Below are positions 47,401-60,322 of a stretch of 64,000 bases of DNA, one piece after another. Each line of letters begins with the position of its first letter. Within the stretch, counting starts at the first letter, position 1. The stretch lies in contig CM026423.1 in NCBI GenBank assembly GCA_014871385.1, forward strand, positions 4,530,408 through 4,594,407. Direction: 5' to 3'. Origin of the DNA: Ceratodon purpureus (Eukaryota > Streptophyta > Bryopsida > Pseudoditrichales > Ditrichaceae). The notes beneath the pieces are model-generated. The model saw only the letters and a list, made by a program, of their open reading frames with translations, searched no databases and was not told the DNA's origin. Made by a program: the position numbers and the translations under genes.

Positions 47401-48641
47401 TTCAACAATTTTTCAAAAATAAAAATTGAAATGGTTTTTGGTTATGTATTACATCATCTTTACCATTGGAATTGAAATTGTCCACTTTTATGTGGATGTA
47501 ATCAACAATTTAGTTTTAACTTCTATTCTATATATTATTTTGATTTATATCACTTTCGAAGATGCAAATCTAGGTTTTTTCTTTTGAATATTTTTGAATA
47601 TTCAAAATATGGAATATGGAATGTAGAAAAGTCATTTTTCTAGAGAAATATGGAGTTCCCCATTCCAAATTTGTAAAGCGTAATTTTTGAAAATTCATTG
47701 AAGGTGAGATTTGAGCTTTTTGGAACATTGAAAAAAACTTGTTTTTGAAATTCAAACATTACGATCTTGCACTTGATTTTGTTTGTGACTCTAGAAATTT
47801 GAAATATAATGTTTTGATAAGTTAGCTGTAAGATCCTATGGTTCTAATAGCAAAAAAATGTCATAAAATTGAAAAAACTAACTTGCTTCACAGAGGTGTG
47901 TTGAAAGATAGTTTTTGGTGTTAATTCATTGTGGGCATTTAGGAATTAACATGTCCAATTGGAAACCTAACGGTAGATATGTTCATCTCAATGAGAGAAA
48001 GAATCGCAAAAAAAATTCAAAGTCTTCAGAGTAAAATTCAGATTTTTGGAATTTTCTAAAGTGCAAATTGTATATTACTCTTTAATTACTAGAGGCAAAT
48101 TTGGTAATAAGACTTTTGAACATAGACCCTTGCCACATCATAGATATTGAATGAGTTTCTTTCATTTTCAATGAATAATGAAGATTGGATGGAATGTTTT
48201 GTGGATGAAAACCATATTTTAGATACAAACTAAGTTACTAATGATAATTCTCATTTGAATGAAACAATTTAAGGAATGAAAACAACCCCTCTAGACGGAA
48301 ACTGTTAGTTAGATGTAAAATGTCTATTGCACGAAAATTGTCATCCATTGTATGAATGAAAGAATATAGGGCCTATTATTTCGCAAGTGCCCACCCTTTG
48401 AAATATGGTCTTGTTACTTTCTTCCTTTGTGAATCACAACCAACTTGGGCACAAAATGGAAGACTTTGATTCAATACTAGCAGCCCAAATTTAGAGCACA
48501 ATCTTCTAAAATTCATAACTTCTGCATTGTAACTCTAAATGCTTTGAAATTTGCACCATTAGAAAGCTATCATTGAAAGCTGTGTGGAAAAAATAAAATC
48601 AAAAAATTCAAAATATATTTCTATTCAGACACCTTCGAATA
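44421..48641 (+). repeat. Tandem array unit 2, right part
   Basis: The sequence resumes at CTTACAGACCCAGCATAATTT exactly where unit 1 continues after 16962. It keeps the unit order and is non-coding. Compared with unit 1 it lacks the insertions at 18862 and 19539. It has about 1.8 kb of extra AT-rich DNA between roughly 46330 and 48150, the start of which is shared with unit 3. The unit ends where the EPL1-end sequence starts again at 48642. Confidence 0.8.
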
Positions 48642-51600
48642 GCACCTCCCAATACTAGTGCTGCACCCTTCTGACTTTGGTGTTGAGGGAACTCAATCGA
48701 CTTTGGAGTAAAGAGAACTAAGTTAACTGCTAATCACAGGCTCATGCTGTTGTGCCATAATTTCTTGTATCCTTTTGTGTAAAGAATTGTACAAAACCTA
48801 TTCGGCATGTGCTGTGCCATCTCCCTGTGAATTCGGCTACTTGTGTCATCAGAGCGAGAAGCGCACCACATCAGTGGCCAGCTTGTGAATTGTGATGGAT
48901 TTGGTGGAGTATGCGATGGATCCTCCAAATTGGATCTGATGCAGCATGAGACAGCACAGTTCGGGTGCTGGTGACGGATTCGTAGTTGTATGTTTGGGAT
49001 CACGAAACCCTACACCCTGTCTTTCAGAGCCAAGCTAGCTCGGCATGACCATGGCCATGGCCAAAGCCATGTGCTTGTGTCCTTGAGCGATCCAATTATG
49101 CCATGGGAAAACGTTGTGGATGCTGTGCGCAGCGAGTGCCAGCACCTTCAATAATGATTCTGAGCAGTAGTGCAGTCTCTCGTTCTTGTGTTGGTGGGCG
49201 TTGTGCCACTTAGAGAATGAGGTAGTGAAGAGAAATTCTGCTTGTGGAGTTCAATATTTCGCACCTTGTCAATTGATTGAAGTCTAAGGTAGCCCTGGCG
49301 CTAGGCGAAGGACCTTGGTTATCAGCGAAGTGATGTCATGGATGCCCAAAGTGATGTAATAGGTGCCAAAACTGCAAATGCATTACTCAGCTAGTGGAGA
49401 CAACAACAGGAGCAACAAGCTTGAAATGACGAAGACAAGTACATAAGCAGGCAACCATTGATCCAATGAGGTCACTTGAAACGACTGAAACAAAACAACA
49501 AGCTCTGATGCACTGAGCAACATGAAAACAGGGAACCCCGATTATTTGATATCATATGATGCACTAAGCATTAACATTGAGACAGGGAACCACAATTATC
49601 TGGTATTACATATATGAGTGGGCATATAGGGTCTGAGCTAGCAGTAGTTGAATCTTTCTCATCACTCGCAAGATCAGCACTGCTTCGATATATATGGTCC
49701 CTGTTTTGACATAATTTCCTCCACATTCAGACGACGCAGGAGCAGCTTGTGTGCAAGTCTCTGCTGCCGGCTAGGATACAGACGGCCTTGATCTAGAGCT
49801 GATTCATCTTCCAGCACAAGTAGCCCAAGAACATCCGATCTCTAAAATTCATACAGGTGAAGAACCGCAGAAGTACATGCTAACTCATCCCACCATATGT
49901 TGTGAGTCCATTTAACTCCATTCAACTCCATTCAACTCCATGCTACCGGCATCCTTTGGCACATGGCTGACCTGCACGATACAAACATACCACACATCTC
50001 GTCTTCAACACTCTCACGCTAGAGATCATCTGGCCAGAATGGCAAACAACATGACCATTTTGGAAAATACGGACAGAATCGCGTAGCCATTCTGATCGGA
50101 TTTTCAAAAATGGTCGTGTTCTTTGTCACAAGTCTTGGTCATTCCGGGCATGGTTTCAAGTAGTGCCACCATGGTGAAGGAGAGAAACCAAGTTCTGTTG
50201 CACACCAAGATGACTGATCATTGTCTTCATTATTACACTTTGGAACCAATTTTTTTAGGTTGGAGAGCTCTCTTCTAGAATAACCACTATACACTTTTAA
50301 ACTACAAATCTCTAATACCTAGTATGCACTCATAAACTACACTTAGTATGCACTCATAAACTACAAATCTATAACACTTAGTATTCACAAATAGCATGCT
50401 CTGCCTACAAACACCTATAGCACCTACAGCACCTAGAAAGGGTAAGCACCACTCTATGTTCTAATGTTGAGGGAGGTTTAGGACAGTGTTGGTATCATGA
50501 TTTAGAGATACCAGCCGGTTCCAAGTAATAAAGATTCTTTAGAATCCAGGAGAGGGCGGGTGCATGGTATTTGAAAATCTAATTTTTTTAAATCATGAAC
50601 AATATCAATCTAAATTTTTCCAGTGCTTAATAGCAAAATATCAATAGCGCAATATCACCACAGCTAATACGAGGGCACTATGCACACGGGTATGGTATTA
50701 AAAATCACTCATACAAAAATCACTCAAAAATCACTCATACACCAAACAAAAAACTCTCAGGGCATCTATCTCAGACTACACTGTTGAACAGAATTGGTCA
50801 TCTATCTGTTGACTACACTCAGGGCATCTATCTGTTGACTACACTCACTCTAACAAACCCTACCTTGCACATCGTACCCTCACACAGAGAATCCAAATCT
50901 CAATACCAATGAAGCCAGTTCGAAATCACCGCAGTCGGGTACACAATGCAGTATGGTGGAGACGCAGTGAGGGGCAACATGCATAAACCCTGCTTTCACG
51001 CCCATGCACATAAGCCTGTATCGGTTCCGTGAGACCCTGTATATATTTACTATTGATACCCGGCTAAACCCTCTATACCCGACCAACACTGGTTTAGGAT
51101 TCCTTATTTATAGCTTGGCCTAGGGGACCGCAGGAATTCTCACAACATCTTTAAAGACGAGATGTCGATCCATATCTTTGAGACTTCAGATGCAGACTTC
51201 AGATGCAGACTTCAAATCCTCACATGAAGCCCACGTGACTGTGATACTAAATCATGCTCCTGACGTCTTGTCAGCAACATTGTAGGTATGTACAGTCCAC
51301 CAAGGCACCGACCTTTTGATGATGTACATCAATTATTTATATTCATTAAATCATAAGCTACAAAAGCAACAAATTAGTGAGCCAAATTCCAATTATAATT
51401 AGAGGCAGCTGTGAAAGTGGTCTTGTTGTTAGCCAAAGTTCATTTTTTAGATCCATATATTCAAGTCTAAATGAAGATTTTGTAACTAACCTTCATTTTT
51501 TGGTTTTAACTTTATTGTTTATAATCTTCGACCACTTTTTAATTTTTGAATGCAAATTTAGCCAACATTTTATCTACAATCAAATGAGATTTTAATTTTG

Positions 51601-52325
51601 TAATTTTATTGATGAAAGTATGTATCAGTTATATATTATAAGATAGTCATATATATGAGAGTAACTATCTTAATATGTTGTAGTGTTCATAAGAAAATTT
51701 CCTAAAAAATAAGACAAATATGTTTAATATTGTCATTAGTAGATCTTGCAACTCCATTGTAATACTTATTAACATGAAAGTGCAATATGATTTCTATATT
51801 TTTGGAACATTCTAAATTTAAGTGAAATCAAAATTGATTGATCTGTAAGAAAAATCAAAGTTAAAAAATACAAAATACAATATATGACAATCTATATTTA
51901 CTAATGATTTTGAATTAGAGACAAGTCTATACAAAATCTAAGAATAACTCTTATAGTTTACAACCACAAATAGCCAATCACAAGAAGATGAAATGGTGGA
52001 ATCATTTGTTCTACATGTTGAAATGAATGGAGAGTGTCGTTGAAATGCCACAAAATGGTGTTGGGTCAGTAGTAAAATTAGACTCATTTATTAAGAAGTA
52101 GCCATTTCCAAGTGCAATGGCTCCAAAATACTACGCTACAAGTTCTTTTTGATATTTAATGCCAAAAAGCGAAAGATAGTAATTGTTCAAAATTGAAGCC
52201 CTTAGACTATTTACAATAATCTCCTTCTCACTCTAAAATCTTCAAAGAATGATAGTACTTGATAAGAGGTGATTTCCATGTCTATATGCTCGAATGAATT
52301 ATAAACATGTAATATTTTGTGCCCA
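48642..52325 (+). repeat. Tandem array unit 3, truncated
   Basis: A third copy begins with the EPL1 last codons and 3' UTR (GCACCTCCCAATACTA). Near 49910 it has a deletion relative to unit 1, so the region homologous to the CACTA target is missing. It contains an hAT-type insertion at 50484-51091. Similarity to unit 2 fades at about 52325, after the ATAATCTCCTTCTCA and ACTTGATAAGAGGT landmarks. Confidence 0.75.
50484..51091. mobile_element. Non-autonomous hAT-type element
   Basis: The 608-bp insertion starts CAGTGTTGGT and ends ACCAACACTG. It is flanked by the 8-bp duplication GTTTAGGA at 50476-50483 and 51092-51099. Unit 2 has the uninterrupted GAGGTTTAAGGTTCC near 44985. An 8-bp target duplication and CAGTGTTG-type ends are typical of hAT elements. 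The interior has short direct repeats (AATCACTCATAC; GCATCTATCTGTTGACTACAC) and no transposase. Confidence 0.8.
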
Positions 52326-53346
52326 CCTACATGTCCTATAGTGGACCAAATGTAGTTTTCCTTGTTTTTTGGATGATCCTATCAGCTCGGAGGCATGACA
52401 GAGTGGCGGCAAGGAGACAATCAAAAGTAGTCTTAAAATTGAAAACACTATTAGATAGTGTTTGTTTCTTCAGCCTACGTTGTTACGTTATAAGTCAACC
52501 AAGAATTATCATCAAGGGTAATGTTATAGCCTGCAATAAATGGAGTGTACTATTATAGAAAATGTGAATTTGGATAGAGGTTATAAGAAATAGGATAAAG
52601 TGCCCGTATGGTATCACTCCGCATAGGTACCCTTTCATTGCGCCCAATCAACTTGAAACCCTAAAAATTGTTATGCAAAAATTGCAGAACAAGCTTGCAT
52701 TACATCATTATAATTTGAGCTTATGTGGAGCAAAATGAACGTGATGATGTTGATAAGAAGAGGTTGAAGGAAGTGAAGATGTAAGTGCGAGAAAGGAAGA
52801 AAGCTTTGGCTATTGTGAAGAAGGTTAAAATTGAGAAGAAGACTGAAGCTGAGAAGAAGGTTAAAGGTGAGAAGAAGGTTAAAGTTAAGAAAAAGGCTAA
52901 AGTTGAGAAGAAGGTTAAAGTTGTGAAGAAGCAAAAGAAGATATCTATGATGATTCCAACTCAATCTACATTCCTCAATTTGAAAATTCACCCTTGAAAC
53001 TTGTAGAAAGAAGATTTGCAAGTGTTATATTTGATGTGGATGGTCACTAAATGTGAATTTATGTCCTTTTTATGTTTCCATTTCCATATATTATTGATTG
53101 GGTTCAGGAATTAGTTTAGGATTGTGTGCTCGTTGTGGATTCTTTAACAAGTTGTTGGCTGGGAAGTGGGTTGATAATAAGTTAGTTGCTATAATGCAGA
53201 AACCAGCTCAGTAAAGTTCTTTTGAATCTTATAACATCAACCAATGTTTGTCATTTTCTTGCATTGTGGATGGTTGAGAATAGAGACCTTGATGTACCTG
53301 TACGCAGGAGTGGTGTTTTATATGTTGTGTTTCTGCCTGCACTTTA
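52326..53346. other. Intergenic DNA with a Lys-codon minisatellite
   Basis: No supported gene. A tandem repeat with a period of about 18 bp (GAGAAGAAGGTTAAAGTT-like) occupies roughly 52810-52935 and produces an open frame of Lys/Val/Glu repeats (KKVKVEKK). The frame starts at an ATG at 52785 and ends after the repeat, so it is probably a low-complexity artefact or a decayed exon. Confidence 0.45.
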
Positions 53347-53666
53347 TGGTAGAACGACCAAAAATGGCACAGTGCCGAAAATGGAGCTCTAGTCATCTTC
53401 CCTCATAGGTACATAATAGCTTCCCCACCCAACAGTGCCATGTACTGATGGAAAAAATTATAGGGTGCCATTTTAGGGCGCCATTTTAGAAACACCTATG
53501 AATCCATCTTCAAAAATTCATAACTAATTGTAGAAGAATCCAAAAATGATGATTCCACTTGCTCCAACTTTTTAATTAGCTTCCCCATGCATGAAAAATA
53601 TTTGCACTGTTGATTTCGCAGCAGATTCTCCAAGCTAAAATTTGCGCCATTTTTGGTCTTCTACCA
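53347..53666. mobile_element. MITE with TA target duplication
   Basis: The ends are inverted repeats, TGGTAGAACGACCAAAAATG on the left and CATTTTTGGTCTTCTACCA on the right, each bordered by TA. The 320-bp interior has no coding capacity. TA duplication and the structure fit a Tc1/mariner-type MITE (inference). Confidence 0.7.
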
Positions 53667-55562
53667 TAATTCTTGAAATTAATAACAAGAACTAATTATT
53701 CTTGGAATTTGTGAATGGATTCATTATGCAATGAAAGGGCCATTCTGCAGAGAGGTTGTGCAATGATTGGATCCAGTGCGCATCAAGGTGCCCAGTGATT
53801 GATCCATAATGAATTTGATTGTTTTTTAAACCCCATCACGCTCATTTTTATTTATTGTGCAAATGATATTTTAGAAAGAAGTTTTGTAAGTTGCTATGTA
53901 GAAAAAGTCTCATATGACTTTTTGGTTTCAATTTCTTTTGTAATTTTCCATCAGCTTCAAAGCTTCAAAGTTATCTACATAGTGATAGGGCTCTTTACCC
54001 TAAGATGTCTTTGTAATGACATTCTGCATTTGTATTTCTTATAGTGATTCTAATTTGGATTCAACTTTTGTCTTTGAAATTTATTTTGAGACCTTCTTTC
54101 TACTTCACAACTATGAATTTTCAAGTTGAAATTGAGTCTGATTAGGAAGTTAGAAAAGATTAAGATCATTTGGATGAAAAAACATTATTCTTGGATGTAA
54201 ACATTAAATAGATGTTCTAGATTATATTTAATCTATTTTTTTAATCATTATGTATCATTTCTTTTAAAGAGTGATATTACAGTCATATAAGTGTATTTAT
54301 TCTATTTTTCTTATTGTTTTGAGATTGTGAACAATTGTAAATCATATATATAGCATATGTTATACATGTCATTACAATGTATATATTGAAAAGAAGATTC
54401 AATAAATGAATTGTGATGAATGTAATAAAATTATGTTTTATGAGCATTTAATACTTTTATTTGGTGTGAATGTTTTAGTAAGTCAATGGATTTCTTATGT
54501 CTTAAATCTTTAGGTAACTATCAAATCTTGTAATTCAATAATCTACAAAATATCTATTCAAAAATCATTGCCCAAAATCACCTTTGTCAATCAAAAACGG
54601 TTTTTGGTTGATGGAAACTAGCAAAATTTATTCTTAGACATCAATTTTTGGTAAAGAGAAAATGACTTCTTCTTGCTTTGAAATTAACTTAAGAATCAAT
54701 CCATGAAGTACATGTTTCTCTAAAATAATGTTCATCCATGTTCACACATCAAAACTAAAACCCTTCATATTTTTCCAACATTATTGTTGAATACTATAGT
54801 TCTCCGGCAAACTTGATTCTCAAAAAGAATAAGCTTGTAAAGTCACCCATATTATAAGACTTCTACATCAAGAACATACTAGTTAGGTATCCTACAAACC
54901 AATGATGAAGAGACGCCAACCAATTGTCTTGCTTCTCATGAACGATGCCCTTGCCTAAACATAGCAATAGAATTGAACCTTTGTTGATTTGTCACTTCTA
55001 TCATTGCTTAAAGCTGCTTTCTACAAATGCAATACACTACCATTTGAAAAGTCATGATGCTCAAATGAATTCAGTAAAACAACTTTATCCACTCTTTCAA
55101 CTTATTTATACAAAACAAATATAAATAATGATGGTGATTTCAAAACTAAATTTATAGACCTAACCATTTGGATTCAAACTTCACTTTGACCTATGTTCAC
55201 CTTCTCATTTGAAGATTACATCATGGCTTATTTGTAGCATTTCCAATTCAATTATATTTGAGTGTTTTATGGCTAATTATTCATACTAATCAAGCACATT
55301 CTGATGTAGACTCTTGTAATTTGGATTAGAAAGATATCACAATGCCACTTATATTCATGCTTTAAACTGCAACAACTCATTACATTAAAGTTAAAAAGCT
55401 TGTAAGAAGTTAACCATCTTCTCACCAATATCCAAATGTATCCATGTTGTGTAGAATTATTTGGTTGCTTATGTATCAAGGATAATTCAAGATTATGATT
55501 TATCTTAAATTGTCAAAAAGACAAAGCTTTAATCTACTTTTCATATAAGAAGCACCTTTTTT
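53667..55562. other. AT-rich intergenic DNA downstream of malate dehydrogenase
   Basis: Nothing recognisable beyond short chance frames. The right end should contain the 3' UTR of the malate dehydrogenase gene, which ends at 55563 on the minus strand. Confidence 0.5.
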
Positions 55563-58500
55563 TTAACTCTTAGCAAAATCTACCCCTTTTTTTATAGAAC
55601 CTATCAATTCCTTTTTCATAGCCTCCAATGCTTTCTTCTCATAATCTGACAAATCTCCCAATCCCATAATTTCTTCTGCACCATTAGGACCCAGCCGCAC
55701 CTACATTTCATTTAGATTCAAATTTCATTTAGATACAAATATCATTTAGATACAAATTTCATTTAGATTTTGCAAGTATATATTTTTAGACATGTCAAAA
55801 AGACACATATTAGTCTAGTTACATATTCGGCTAATACATGTTAAAAGGACCCATATTCATATTCTATTAGGCATATTAAAAAGACACAAATTAGTCTAGA
55901 TTTTTCAAAAACAAAATTATCTATTTATTCAATAAATATAATTTTAAAATCGTATTTATATTTAATGATATTCTAAATTTAAGAAGACATTTAAAATGAA
56001 GGATTCTAATTCATTTATATGTTTAACAAATTTTATAAATTGTTGTAACAGTTGAGCAAAATAAATACTTGCCTTAGATGAAAAAAATGATATGCCTGGT
56101 ACTACTTTGGATTCTACATATGCACACTCTACCACACCTTTTGCACCTTCTAGGCCTTTTAAACATGCTTCCGCAAATAGAGCTCCCGCATAACTAACAA
56201 ATGTTGATAGAAAGGCCACCAAAACATAAACCTACTTTAGTTAAATGCAATTAATACTATTAACATGATATTCAGTATCATGTTGCATAATAAGCAATTA
56301 CAATGATATACTTTATAGTTTTGATTTATTGAAATTACTATAATATCTAACAAGTCCTATTACAATTCAATTTGCATTCAACATTAATGACACCAGTAAG
56401 GTAGTCTGGGTTTTATATCAAGCTTTTCATTGTGGATTTAACCCTTTTAAATCCTTTATTTTTAAAATTAAAATTTAAAAGATATCATCAATAGGTAAAA
56501 AAGACATTTAGTCTTTTCAGTTGATTATAAAAAGATACATTTATTTATGTTTGTTTTGAAACTATCGGAATTATTTGTTGAATTTGATGTAGACAACAAT
56601 TCAAAATGGATTGCAAAAGTCTCAATCCCCATATGCATGAGCCTATGACCACAAAAATGAGCTTCAACTATGAATACTCTATTTGGATACTATAACTAAT
56701 GTAAAATATAAACTTTTAATTCTTCCACACTAAATACATATGTTATTAACAAACAATAATTTTACAATGGTTTTAATTAACTTTCATTAACGTCTTAATA
56801 TTTATAGATGTGGCTCTTTCAATGGTAAAAACAAATACACTTACGCCATAGACAAAGTGGCAGAGCCCTTCCCGGCCTTCGCTTGTACAACCTCTGTTCC
56901 TCCGTCTTGGGTTCGTTTTGTGAGGGCATCAATATCTGCTGCAGACATTTGCTTCTTTGGTTTAACCTGTAAATTGTATTATTACAACCTCTTACTAATC
57001 AACATCATATGATACATTGACATTACCGTACGTTAACAGCAGGTTTGTTCACCCGTGAACAAATATTGATTTATTTTGGAAAAATAAGGTTTGTCTCCTA
57101 AAAATTTAAAATTTAAATTTTTGTTTTTCAAAAAAATTACAAAAAATATTCCTAATTGGATTTGAAATAAAAGAATATCACGTAAAATAATTTCTCGTAT
57201 TTTTAATTTTTCATTCTTGAAATTTCCAATCAGTTTAGTTTTTTTTTCTATAATTATTTATGAACAAAATTGCTATCAACATATGGTTGTATTATCTATT
57301 TATCTATCTATCTATTTTTAAATGTATACAAAGCTCAACAATATTTCAATTGCAAGGATAAGCTTGATGAAAACCTGGGAAAATACAGGAAGAATTGTGA
57401 TCCCTGCATGACCACCTACTACAGGCAAATCAACCTCTGTACTCAAAACCACAATATTATTCAATTCATACAGTCCGTTTTGCAAAAGCAAAAGAAAATG
57501 ATTAAATAATATTTAATTTCATAAATTTTTCTTATTGAACTTCTATAAATGTAGTGTGGATATCTTGTGTTAGCATCAAGCTTAATATTGTTTTTATGAT
57601 GAAAAGTATATATAAAGTTAACCGAGGAATGATTTGCATGATCAACATGGTTTTTCTAAATTCTATAAATTAAAAAATAAAGAAGGTCTAAGTTCAAAAG
57701 AAGGCATTTGAAAGAAAAAAATGAAAGAAAAAAATTAAAAAAAATAAAAATAAAAATAAAAAAATAAAAAAATTATTGGTATCAAAAAATTTAAGAGAAA
57801 TAGATGCTTTTCTGTACAGTACCAGGCAACTCTCAATCGTCCCCCCATTTCTGCCATCCCTTCAAAAATTGCAGAATGCATTAAATATTTTATATTTTTT
57901 GTGTTGCATAATTATCATACAATTCTTGTGCAATTTCAATGTAGCATACCAAATTTAGATTTCAAAAAACCAAAACTTTGTTTTTGGTGAATTTTTTTAT
58001 TCAGTTTCAATGATTTTACAAATTAATTCATTGAGAAACATTGATGAGGAATTAATTTAATCCGATTGTGGCAATATGTAGGAAACATCTATATACACAT
58101 CTTTTCTTTAATAAGCATCTCCAAAAGGTTTTAGAATTTCCTCGCAATGGTTTCAAAAAATGAGGTGACACTATCCAAATTTTGAAAAATAGATATTTCT
58201 TCATTGTAATCAGATTTTGGCAAAGCAATTGTACTTTCATGGTCAAATGTACAAAAATAGTAACAATGTGAAGGTCAAATAGAAAAATCTAATTATAATT
58301 ATTAAATATCTATTTTTTCAAAATTTAGACATTGTCACTCCAAGTTTTGAAAATTTTGTGGGGAAATTTTAAAACTTTTTTAAGATGTTGGTTGAAGCAA
58401 AGATGTGCATTTGGATGTTTCCCACATATCGTCACAATCAAATTAAAAAAAATCATCACCAATGGTTTTCAATGAATTATTGTGCAAAACTATGAATTTT

Positions 58501-60322
58501 AAATGAAATGATTTACCAAAAATGGAATTTGCCTTTCTTGAAATCCAAATTTGGTATGTTTGATTGGAATTGTGTAAGAATTGAAAGTTTATAATGCAAG
58601 ACAAAAAATATCATTTACATTCTATATTATACAAAATTGTTTTGACTGGAGAATAGGGGGGACGATTGAGAGTTGCCTGGTACTGTACAATTTAGATAGA
58701 GTTCAATGTACCTTTCACTGGAACCTTCATCCTCACCGCATAAAAAGTTCTCGCTCGCACAACATCCAGAGTCGTAACACCAAACAACCTCTTTGGGTCG
58801 TATGTGCCAGCTTTTTTGAACACTTCGGCAGCTATGGGTACAGTAGAGTTTACAGGATTACTGATGATATTTACCAAGGCTTTGGGACAATGTTTTGCAA
58901 TTCCCAAACACAAGCTCTTCACAATGCCAGCATTGATGTTAAACAAGTCATCACGGGTCATGCCCGGCTTGCGCGGCACTCCTGCGGGAATGATCACAAG
59001 GTGACATCCCTTCAATGCTTTCTCTAATTCCGCATCTCCTGCATATCCGGCTACCTGCCATGCCATGGATTCCATCGTAAAAATATGAGTTTTTATAGAA
59101 GATATTAATGATTGATATAATGCTTCCTAGAGATAACCAATGTAATTTATCAAGGCATGTGCACCAAAACTAGTAGAAAGAAAAAAATGTGTTAGCTCCA
59201 AAAAATTTAGAATCAAATATATGCAAAGTCCATTTTTTTCATACTGTACTAAATGGAAATTACATGTATAATTATTTCATTGGTAGAAATCAATGAATGC
59301 AGAAAAAATCACACCCATCTTTGGAGTGCTTATTTATTCCACCAATGAGCCTATGTCCACAAGACATAGGTTAGTAGTATATTACAATACAAGGATTTGT
59401 GCATATCTCTAGATTGGACTCAATTAAAGATCACCCTTTGCCAATAAATATTGCTCAAATTAGCCTTAAGTTATTTCATCAATTCAATTGGGTGAATGGA
59501 CTAACTTTTGAGAAAGGTGTTGTATAGGTATTGATTCTTAAAAAAATTATTGAATGAATCATCTTAGAAATGGATTGCTAGTATTATGGTATAAAAATTA
59601 TAAGATTCTACTTAACATTTGTAATAATTTGTAAAACAAAATTGACCTATAATCCAAAAACATTGTTGAAATAATGTTTTATAATGCACTTCAAAACCTA
59701 TGAAAGAATTCATATAACATCCTCATTGTGCACTTTAAGATTCTCTCATAACAACTTACTTTCTCACTTGGTCACTCAAATATAATTGAAGTGGAAATTT
59801 GAAATCTTAACCCTATTTGTGTTTTGACAATGAACTCAATGAGTAAAGTTGAGACTCACGATATCACTTCAACAAAGAAATATGACATCTATAGATTACT
59901 GTATATAAAAGGATATCAAATAAAAGGGTTGTCCGGTTATATCATCAGAACTTGATATAAGCTTTGCACACCTGTGGAATGTTAAGTGAATATAAAGACA
60001 CGATAAATACACAATTACTACAATCAAATGCCACCAATATTTTTTCATTCACTATGCTTACCATTGCTTGTGTGTTAACATGGCTAATGTCACATGCGAC
60101 ACCCGGTGTGCCCGCAATATCAAACAACCTCAAATCCGACACAAGAGGGTTCAACTTCATTAACAATCCTAATGGTTGACCTATGCCTCCGGCAGCTCCC
60201 AAAACTGCCACTGTCCGTTTTCCTCGTGTCCATTGTTGTTGCACATTTCCATGACTACAGCATACTGCTTGCGCTTGGATTTTAGGTATGAAATTGCATC
60301 CAACTTTCAAAAATGACATCAT
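55563..60322 (-). CDS. Malate dehydrogenase, NAD-dependent, mitochondrial type
   Basis: The enzyme interconverts malate and oxaloacetate with NAD. Six exons assemble in frame into 348 residues: 60062-60322, 58712-59054, 57375-57436, 56845-56966, 56073-56193 and 55563-55700. Exon 1 has the NAD-binding [18 protein letters not shown]. Exon 2 has the substrate-binding Arg motif [13 protein letters not shown], then [14 protein letters not shown] and [11 protein letters not shown]. The 62-nt exon 3 carries the catalytic His in [14 protein letters not shown]. Exon 4 has [13 protein letters not shown] and [13 protein letters not shown]. The C-terminus ends KKGVDFAKS. The start at 60322 gives a presequence of about 45 residues before the core. 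TKRTQDGG and [17 protein letters not shown] favour the mitochondrial form. Introns are long and AT-rich. Intron 2 holds a foldback element, intron 3 a MITE, and intron 5 has a GC donor. Confidence 0.9.
57039..57273. mobile_element. MITE, GCAGGTTTGTT family (copy 3), in a malate dehydrogenase intron
   Basis: The left end is GCAGGTTTGTTCA and the right end is TGAACAAAATTGC followed by TA. The interior matches the truncated copy at 10697-10890 in reverse orientation. The element lies in the intron between exons 3 and 4. Confidence 0.6.
57813..58689. mobile_element. Foldback element with arms of about 400 bp in a malate dehydrogenase intron
   Basis: The ends are near-perfect inverted repeats: TGTACAGTACCAGGCAACTC at 57813 and its complement ending at 58689. 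The match continues through the GATTGAGAG and run-of-G block for about 34 bases and then, less perfectly, through most of both arms (about 57813-58200 against 58290-58689). No clear target duplication was found. The element lies in intron 2 of the malate dehydrogenase gene, and its right end is only about 22 bp from the exon 2 splice donor. Confidence 0.75.

Noticed and set aside
55563-60322. Malate dehydrogenase as a pseudogene lacking the catalytic His exon
   Set aside because: The exon encoding VVGGHAG is present at 57375-57436 with matching phases, so the gene can be assembled intact.
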